Below the pieces are notes generated by a model. The model saw only the letters and a list, made by a program, of their open reading frames with translations, had not been told where the DNA came from and ran no database searches. DNA of 64,000 nt from Trebouxia sp. TZW2008 (lineage: Eukaryota > Chlorophyta > Trebouxiophyceae > Trebouxiales > Trebouxiaceae): NCBI GenBank assembly GCA_002118135.1, contig BDIU01000099.1, forward strand, positions 310,001 to 374,000. The letters run 5' to 3'. Shown here piece by piece: positions 56,906-64,000 of the stretch. The position numbers and the translations under genes are program-made. The number at the start of each line of letters is the position of its first letter. Positions within the stretch are counted from its first letter, which is position 1.

Positions 56906-58825
56906 ATGCACTTTGCCGAAACGCCGCTGTCGCTGAGGCACCTCTCGGCAGGTCAGTGACAGACACAGCTTTGTGCATTGCTTCAAAAGACATTGCTTAG
57001 CGATGTCGCTGCTGCAGACTCCCTGGCAGACGCCTCATCAGGTCCATACCTTCAGTCTTCCACGCCTCCCATCAAAGTAGAGCTCCAGCTATTGCTAGCA
57101 GAGATCAAAAGACTTGGCAACAACCAGCATCAGCTGCATCAGGACATAGCCAAGCTCGAAACATTGGAGGCCACCAAAGCACGCAAGCCGGACCTGAAGA
57201 AGAACGGCTGTGTGGTTGTACCCTGCCCAGGCCCTGTCTGGACAGTTCTCCCTAAAACCCATCATATCAGCAACAGCTCAGATTGGAGTGATGGTCCAGT
57301 CGAAACCCCTGTCAGGAATGTTGTGTCTGGTGAGGCAATCTTGTTGGCTCAAGACATCCAGCTTATGCTGTCTATGCAGCAAACCTGATAGGCACACACT
57401 CAATGACAAACCATTGTGTGCAAAAGCCGCGCTCTCTTGGACAGCTTGGCTTCTGCACAAATTGGTCAGAGCTGCATTCGTCTGACAGAATGGTGCAAGA
57501 CAACTAGGTCCACTGATGCTTTTGGAGAGCAAGCTAATCGTGCCCAGCAGCAGATCTGCTTTGAACGCAAGCCAGGTCAACTTTGAGCAGCTGCATGAGA
57601 TGCGCATTGTGTCTCTGTCTGATTGTGATAAGCATCAATCTGCCTTACAGGTGGCTACACAGGCTTTGCAGTGGCTAGGGATCTGTTGCGTATGGATTTG
57701 ACAAGTTTGACACCGAGTCAATCAAGGGAGATTCGAGGCCCCTGCTGCATTGCCCATGCCCTTTGGCTTAAGGCCTGACCAATTCAAGCAGGCTCGCTTG
57801 TTCTGCAGGTGGCTACACGGGGTTTGCAGTAGCTAGAGATTTGCTGCGCATGGATCTGACGCCCATAATTCCCGACAATTCTGACACTGAGTCAATCAAG
57901 GGAGAAATTGAGGCCCCTGCTGCATTGCCCCTGCCCCTAGGGCTGACCCCAGGTCAGCTGAAGCAGGCTCGCAGGAATAGGCGCAAGTATGGGTTGGCTC
58001 AGCCACACCCTAACAGCCCTAAGCCCAAGCTGAAGAATGCTCACAAGTCTGCAAGTGAGTGCGCTTGCTGATTGCCATTGTGAGTGCAGGTCTTGAACCC
58101 TATCCAGGGTATGTATTGCGACGTCTGCTGTATACTCTTTGATACTTTGCTTGGCTGTGTGCCTGAGATTGATGCTGCACAGCCTTTGTTTGTCAGGAGC
58201 AGTCATATCTGCTATTAGTGTCAGCTTGTTGCAATGGCAGAAATCTGAGTTTCGGCATGAATCTTGTGACACTATGAGCGTCCCTTTCAAGGGACACCTT
58301 GAAGCTTCAAGACAAGGCGGCAAGGATGACACAGTTGCTCAATGCTTGTAAATATGCCCAAAGCTTGATGTGCTGAGAAACCAAAGGGGCGGTGATTCAA
58401 GGACAACTGATCCTGATTGATTACCAGTGCTGTATGTTCTCATTGCTTCACAAGCCTTTTGCCCTTTGATGTCAAGCATGCAAAGGCATAAGGCATATTG
58501 TTTTCTACTGGAACTGTTGCATGAAGAAGCAGCATATCGTTTCACGGGTAGCCGCATGTGCAGGTCGTTTCAGTATGACTCTGAACAAGGCTAGGGAGAT
58601 TCTCAAGATGACCACTACTCACACAGCAGGTTTGGGTCATTGACGTTTCTGGCAACAGTCATTCTGACGAATGCGCTGGTCTGTTGCATTCACACAAGTG
58701 CTCTGTCCTTGCAGAGATGCTACTGTTGCTGATGATGCTGATGCCAATGTTGACGCTGACACGGATGTGTCTGTTGCTGCTGCTGCTGCTGCTGATGCCT
58801 CTAATACTGACGCATCTGCTGCTGT

Positions 58826-58856
<31 letters not shown>

Positions 58857-60535
58857 TGCTTTGCTTGCTTGTTGTCGGGCAATAATGAACAGCTCACAGC
58901 ATTGAGCGGTCTATCGCAACTGTTCATCAGGCACGTAGCATGCACTAGCAGCGTACGATCCATAGGTCATACAATGTCTACAGCAACTTGTGTGCAATGC
59001 AGAGGCGCAGAAGAAGACTTTGCAGAAGCTGACGACTCAGAAGTCTCACAGCTTCACAGCAGGAGTCAAACAATCAGACAGCCCTATAGCTGGCTTCTGC
59101 CCTGCAAGAAGATTTGATGAATTGGTCACTGGTATGCTTCTCTTTCCACACCTGAGACTGACACCATGAGTTTGTTTTTGGGTCAAAGGAACTACACGCA
59201 GCTTTTGAAAATTTGTTCTTGATGGTCTTGATTTGATTAACATTTGGTCAGGTTTTGACCCAGATATACAGACTTGTTGTGTAATCCTTGTTCTGTTTCA
59301 CAGGTAGTCCAGCAGTGACTCCCCATGAGACAGGCAGGATGACTGATGAGCTGTATGACAGCCCCAAGCTGAAAGCACTACAGCAGAAGCTGAGGAGGCA
59401 GGTGGCAGAGGATAATGCGTCTTCACCTGCTGCGTCAGCTGCTTTAGGGTTCAGCCCTCGCATCAACAGCAGCTTTGGAGGGCGTGAGTCATTGCACGAT
59501 GAGTCAGCAGGCCCAAACTTGGATCCTGCTTGGGAGCGGAAGCCGCAAGGGCAGCCGGCAGGGAAGCTGGTGCAGCAGGTGATGACTCACACAGTGCATA
59601 CTGAGGCCAGGACCATTCAGCAGATGTCTGTTACCAACCCCAAGGCACGCACACACGTTGCTACAGACAGCTGGGGGTCAGAGGGGTCTACCCCTGCAGA
59701 CTTTGGGGCTGTGGACCTGAAGTATCATTCACAGACGGTCAAGTCACATATGATGGCAGAAGATGTATGCACCATCAACCCCTTGGGAACAGACACTTTG
59801 AGCCAAGGTAACGCAACAGCCAGAAAGGAGGTGGTCACCACCAGAGTGTCCAACACTGGGCCTGCTCAGACGATGAACCAGGCCTTGGGTAACAGAGGTC
59901 AGCCTTTTGCTGTTTGCATGTGTCATAGCAGACATGTTGGCCATTTCATAATCCTATTGGTTGCACTCCTGTGAATAGGCTGTATGTGTGTGCATGTGCA
60001 TGTGATTTTGTTGCATGGAAGATCATGCCTCTGATTGAAGTTGCCAGGGCAGAGCTGCAATGTGTAATGCCCAATGTCAAGTCGAGCAGTGGCAAATTGT
60101 AGCAGTCTAGCCAAGCACCTTGCCTGTACAGCTGTGTCATATGCTGCGTCAAGCCTGCAAATTCAGGCTGTGCCAAGGAACACAAGCAGTCTTCCACTAT
60201 CCATATGCTGTATGGAGATTCCTGATATCATCACGTGGACTTTTCTAGTATCATTTAGAGTCCTTAGTGTCAACACATGGGGCCCTCTATGTTTCATTCT
60301 GGGTGCAGGGCTAGAGCAGTTAGAGGCAAATGAGCTGCTGGCTTTGCTGGCCAACCTTGGGGCCCAGCAGCAGGCTGTCCTGGCAGCCATTGCTGAAAGG
60401 CAGCAACCTGCCTTTCAGCCCAATCAAACCCCGTTACAGCATAGCACTCGGGCTGTGCCAGTTAGCAGGCAAGTCATAGACATCAGCATGGCTGCTGGAG
60501 ATGTGGCAATGGCTGCTCAGCAACATAAGCACTGA
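56906..60535 (+). CDS. Orphan protein, all introns phase 1
   Basis: Six exons (56906-56951, 57018-57329, 57809-58054, 58564-58629, 59304-59897, 60309-60535) give 496 residues. Every one of the five introns interrupts a codon after its first base and regenerates Gly, Asp or Ser. Visible parts: an N-terminal coiled-coil (VELQLLLAEIKRLGNNQHQL), a Lys/Arg-rich segment (LKQARRNRRKYG), DELYDSPKLKALQQKLRRQV, a Thr/Ser-rich middle, and a C-terminal helix (LEQLEANELLALLANLGAQQ). I recognise no domain and assign no function. The small first exon and its ATG at 56906 rest on phase agreement only. A further open stretch at 60738-60927 after an acceptor may be an alternative last exon. Confidence 0.62.
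57651..57808 (+). repeat. Nearly full-length upstream copy of orphan exon 57809-58054
   Basis: After its own TTACAG acceptor the copy encodes GYTGFAVARDLLRMD, as the real exon does, then loses about 18 bp and shifts frame before the shared proline/leucine segment. It ends directly at the acceptor of the real exon. Confidence 0.85.
58719..58862 (+). repeat. GCTGAT/GCTGCT trinucleotide tract
   Basis: An imperfect (GCT)n-rich tract inside the intron 58630-59303. It is open in several frames (poly-Ala/Asp, poly-Leu), but splicing from 58629 to 59304 gives the only phase-consistent continuation I find. Confidence 0.75.
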
Positions 60536-62257
60536 AGGCTATCAGGTATGTGTCACGCTGGCTTGCTGTTTGTGCAATTGATAGCACACTGCCTTGCTGA
60601 GTTGTGTCTCATCAGTCTGACAGTTGTGACTTGTGTAGGCTTACCAACTGCAATGCACAGGCCATGTGAACACCTCGCACTGCTGAATGTGGTGCCTTGC
60701 TTTCTACTTGCACTTTTTCACCTTAGCTTTTGGTGCAGATTGATGACCTTGAGAAGGATAGCAGAGACACGCAGATCTTGAGCGGGCGCATCCTAGACAT
60801 GCCTATACCTGACAATGTGAAAGCTTTTGTGCAAGATGGGTTGGAGCTGGAGCAGAGAGACACTTCTTCTGGAATGTGCAGCTTTACAAAGACAGCCGAC
60901 GCGGGACGCTGTGTCAGCAATCTTTAGCTTTGTGATAATTTGTTGATCATATCACAGGGCGCGGTACAGCCTGAACATGGTCTGTAGACTTTTGCTGCAA
61001 CATGAACAGATCTTGTCGCAGCCTAACATGTGTTCTGCAAAGGCTCCAGGATGTGCACGCAACATCACAGTCTAAACTTGGCCTTTCCTGCTTAAGGTGC
61101 AGACATCTGGATCAGTCGTTGGGCATGCCACAGCATTCAGCATTTGCAATCCTGCAAAGCATGGCTGCAGCATGTGCATGTAACAAATGCAATGCTCCAG
61201 CTGACTTGAGTGTCATGTGGCGCAGTTATATGACGGCATACATCAGCAGCAGCAAAAGCATCAAATATGCACAGCCTCGTGTGAAAACGTTGTTATTGAC
61301 TTCATGGATTGGTCTCACACAGTCAATGCTGCCACGTTGTTCAATTGATTGACATTACTGCAGTCTCAAGTACTACCGTCAACCTGCCTACAATCAGCTA
61401 TCCATCATCACAAGACTTGAGTTTCTTAATCCCATTGAGCTGAAACTCATGTCATGTGAGCTACTGTTGACTCCAGATACATTTGCACCAACCGGACAGA
61501 CAAAACATCACACTCTGCTTCAAAGCATCTAAACGACTACCGCCAGCTACAGCTGGCTAGGGTGCCTTGCTCTGCACACTACCAATTCAACCACAATACC
61601 TGTGCGCTTGGTCTAATACATTCAGGCTCTTGCTGTGATGCCTGAGGTGGATAGACCTTGCTCAACTCATCTCTTGTACATGTATCTTTTGTTTAGGCTG
61701 CTCAGATCACTTCTTGCTCTTGCCTGCAAAGTTAAGTCTCTTAATTCAAAACAAGCACACAGTTTGTTGTGCGTATAGGCCGCCGCAGGAAGCAGCACTT
61801 GTTAAATGCAAGGGACAGAATAGTGTCATTTCAACAGATCACTCTGTATTCTGTGCTGCAGTTGCATTTGCGCGGCTGAAACACATGATTTGATGATGAT
61901 GGGCACATGCAACTGCTGCCTTTGTGCATCGTGTGCTGCACATGGCATAGTGTGCTAAACAGGACATCTTGTCTGAAGACCTGAGCTCATACTGCCTTGG
62001 CCATGCAAACATGAAGTCATTGGAGCCAGACGAGGCGCACTTTGAAGTCACTACTTTAGGGTTTAGGCCCCTTGATGCTGGTCAGCAAAATCAAGCAGCT
62101 TTTGCAAAGGCAACTTGTTGTTCACATCAACATCATGCCAAACTGTCTCATACGTAGACTAGACTGTATGGCAACATTGGTTTGCTTTGCAAGCAATGAC
62201 AAGGTGATCAGGAACTAAATGAACCGTTCTGAATGTGTTGTCAGAATGGTAAATCAC
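60536..62257. other. Region without a supported gene; possible extra exon at 60738-60927
   Basis: A stretch after an acceptor at about 60738 is open to 60927 (IDDLEKDSRDTQILSGRILD and more, acidic, protein-like). It could be an alternative last exon of the upstream orphan or a 3' UTR exon. The rest, to 62257, shows no convincing exons, although the 3' exons of the right-edge minus gene should lie here. Confidence 0.4.
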
Positions 62258-63680
62258 CTGCTGAGCTTGGAGTGAAGCCTAGTTGCCTGCCAGCTGCCAA
62301 ATCAACTTTTGGAGCATCAAAGACTGAGTTGCCTTTTGCAGGCGCCATCTCTTGCTCTTCTTCCTCCTCACTCTCTGAACTTAGTCCTTTTTCACGCCGA
62401 GCCTCCTGTGTTGTTACACCATATCAGGCCAGCTTTTGAGAACTGCACTACTTGAGGCCATTTCTGCTTTGTTGAGATGGCTCACTGGCCTTGTATGGAC
62501 TTGCAGTGCCACACAAACCCACTCGGTTGAGAATGCATGGGTCACCTGACGCAGGATTGGTGTGCGCATAACTAGTCGCCTTCGATCACCCTCTTGATTT
62601 TCGCTACGAGCAGCGTGGACATTGATTGCTGGCAAAGCATCAGAATCACGCTGAGTACCAGTGTTGCGTGCAAGCCAAACACTGCCTAGAGCAGCATGCC
62701 TGTGTCTTGTCCAAAGCCACAGCTCCTTTGACAATATAATGTCAGCAATGCAACAAGCTCATATCACAGAGCCCTTGCGTAGCACTTACACTTGCACTAC
62801 ATAAATGCAGCCTTGCTGAAATCAAGGACCTGTGCACAGCCAGTATCGAGCAAGGATTCGTGTTTTTGTGTGTTAGCTCACAAAAGGTGTTGTGCATTGG
62901 TGCTGAACAAACAGTATAAATGTGCTTGCCAGGAGTACATGAAACATGTGGCAAGGGTACCTGTCTCTTCTGCTTTTTCTGTCTTTGCTTTTCCTGCTGT
63001 TCTTGCTGCTCCTTCAGCTGCTTTGCTTCCTTCTTCTTCTGCTTCTCCTGTTGCTCCAGCTGCTCTTGCATCTGCTTCGCCTCCTTCTTCTTCTGCTTCT
63101 CCAGCTGCTCTTGCAACTCCTGTCATGACAACAGAGCTGAGTCATGCACTGTGTGCAACACCCCCTTATCAACTGTTTACATGGCGATGCAACAGTGCAC
63201 ACCCCAGACAGGCCTGACTGATGCAACCCTTGCCCTTTGAAACAGCCAATTTGATAGATTGATTTACCGTGGCACAAATTGAACAGAAAACAAGCACACA
63301 GCTGGCTGGCACAGAGGCAGGGGCGCAGAGACTGGGGTATCAGAGGAGGAGTTGGGGGGGAGTTGGGGCGGGGGGGATCTGGGGGGCAGGGGCTGGCAGC
63401 AGAGGCCAGTTGTCTATGCATGCTCATTAGTCATGGTGCCAGCGCATGCTGCATGCAAAAGACTGGAGTGTGGACAGAAAACCAAACGCGCTGTCAGCAA
63501 CAGTCAATGGTTTGCTGCCAATCGCATCACACGCTGAACAGCTTTGGCTGGTGCTCTGTACCTCATCATCAGTACATGCTGAATGATTTGTTACCTGCTG
63601 CTGCTTGAGCTCCCTTTTCCTCTGCTTCTCCTCCTGCTTCTGCTGCTCCCGTTCTGCCTTTTCTTCAGCTTTGCTTCTTT
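62258..63680 (-). CDS. Charged coiled-coil protein, partial (both gene ends unresolved)
   Basis: Four phase-consistent minus-strand exons: 63595-63680, 62961-63119, 62546-62650, 62258-62405. The first two encode Lys/Glu/Gln-rich helix (AEEKAEREQQKQEEKQRKRE, then two and a half repeats of QKKKEAKQ with QEQLEQQEK). The third has RRRLVMRTPILRQ, and the fourth an acidic patch (SSESEEEEEQE) and FDAPKVDLAAGRQLGFTPSS. The upstream part lies beyond the right edge and the last exons were not found to the left. Such KEEKER-type helices occur in chromatin-assembly and many other nuclear proteins, but composition alone does not identify a family. Confidence 0.5.
63331..63396 (+). other. G-run cluster (quadruplex-prone) in an intron
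   Basis: Several runs of three to seven G occur close together on the plus strand, inside the intron between 63119 and 63595 of the minus-strand gene, whose transcript would be C-rich here. Confidence 0.6.
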
Positions 63681-64000
63681 CTGCAGATAATATGTACCAC
63701 TTTGAGCATGCGGACCGCGAATGTATATGCAATTTCTGATCAAAATGCGTTCAGTCACAGCACAGAGGGTTTGTGACAAAAACTTTGCTGCCTTGGAACA
63801 GCAGAAAAAGATCTTGGGAGCAATTTGCATGAGGAGAGGGTTCAATGACACAACGTTGTAATTTGGGTTCAGACAGCTTGCAAGATACAAGAAACATGCT
63901 TGGCTGCTTGCCGTACACAGTGCTTTCTGGATGCATGCTCTAGTGCTGTATGCAGGTGCTTTGCTTGGCGTCAGCATCTGCATCAAAATTTGCAGCTGCG
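63681..64000. other. Right-edge sequence, probably intron of the minus-strand coiled-coil gene
   Basis: No exon with the required phase-1 exit is visible before the window ends. Only short frames without domains are present. Confidence 0.4.

Noticed and set aside
58684..58905. Poly-Leu plus-strand frame and poly-Ala/Asp frame
   Set aside because: It is a trinucleotide tract in an intron. The phase-1 junction 58629 to 59304 is cleaner and skips it.
60738..60927. Separate small gene or firm last exon of the orphan gene
   Set aside because: It has a plausible acceptor, but the preceding exon already ends in a stop at 60535. The connection cannot be decided from sequence alone.
62920..63240. 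Hydrophobic or Cys/Ser-rich plus-strand frames resembling membrane proteins
   Set aside because: They are antisense shadows of the Lys/Glu/Gln-rich coiled-coil exon on the minus strand.

Overview
This window is nuclear DNA of a green plant-lineage microbe. I infer a chlorophyte alga, most likely a trebouxiophyte of the Coccomyxa/Trebouxia/Asterochloris kind, but the genus is a guess. The evidence is intron-dense genes with GT-AG splice sites, plant-type proteins (CTP:phosphocholine cytidylyltransferase, purple acid phosphatase, a plastid DnaJ-like zinc-finger protein), plastid transit peptides and no recognisable transposon. I assembled every gene model by hand from exon reading frames. In the complete models all exon junctions agree in phase and the total length is a multiple of three.

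Layout, left to right: (1) 499-7959 (+), the 3' part of a WD40 DCAF/WDTC1-like gene whose propeller is split by a roughly 1,060-residue low-complexity insert; (2) 8826-12493 (+), an iron-ligand-less 2-oxoglutarate-oxygenase-like fold joined to a C-terminal SUMO-like domain; (3) 13032-14327 (-), a ParA/MinD-type P-loop ATPase with introns; (4) 15404-16674 (-), a GFA/CENP-V-family zinc protein with a 26-nt microexon; (5) 17951-18862 (-), a plastid zinc-finger membrane protein, divergent from (6) 19095-21145 (+), choline-phosphate cytidylyltransferase; (7) 21599-32730 (-), a 22-exon, 1,588-residue plastid-targeted membrane, coiled-coil and TPR protein, divergent from (8) 33028-33957 (+), a PAP2 lipid phosphatase; (9) 34703-45220 (+), a cellulose-synthase-like GT2 enzyme fused in frame to a whole GH9 endoglucanase domain; (10) 45866-48702 (+), an N-myristoylation-signal orphan; (11) 49885-56120 (-), a secreted purple acid phosphatase; (12) 56906-60535 (+), an orphan whose introns are all phase 1; (13) 62258-63680 (-), part of a charged coiled-coil gene running off the right edge.

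Two observations stand out. First, in the GT2-GH9 fusion the cellulose-synthase motifs are intact, while every GH9 catalytic element I can align is replaced. It looks like a cellulose synthase carrying a dead cellulase as a built-in accessory domain. Second, introns across the window repeatedly contain decayed or intact tandem copies of the edge of the neighbouring exon, including its splice site. In the fusion gene four of these copies are still open, in frame and in phase with the next exon, so they are candidate alternative exons. The same tandem process seems to have produced the five-exon array and the 13-unit coiled-coil of the plastid protein, the repeated 3' splice sites and the repeated gene ends.

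The genes do not form a pathway cluster. Loose themes are membrane lipid metabolism (6, 8), wall polysaccharide synthesis (9), phosphate scavenging (11) and plastid biogenesis (5, 7).
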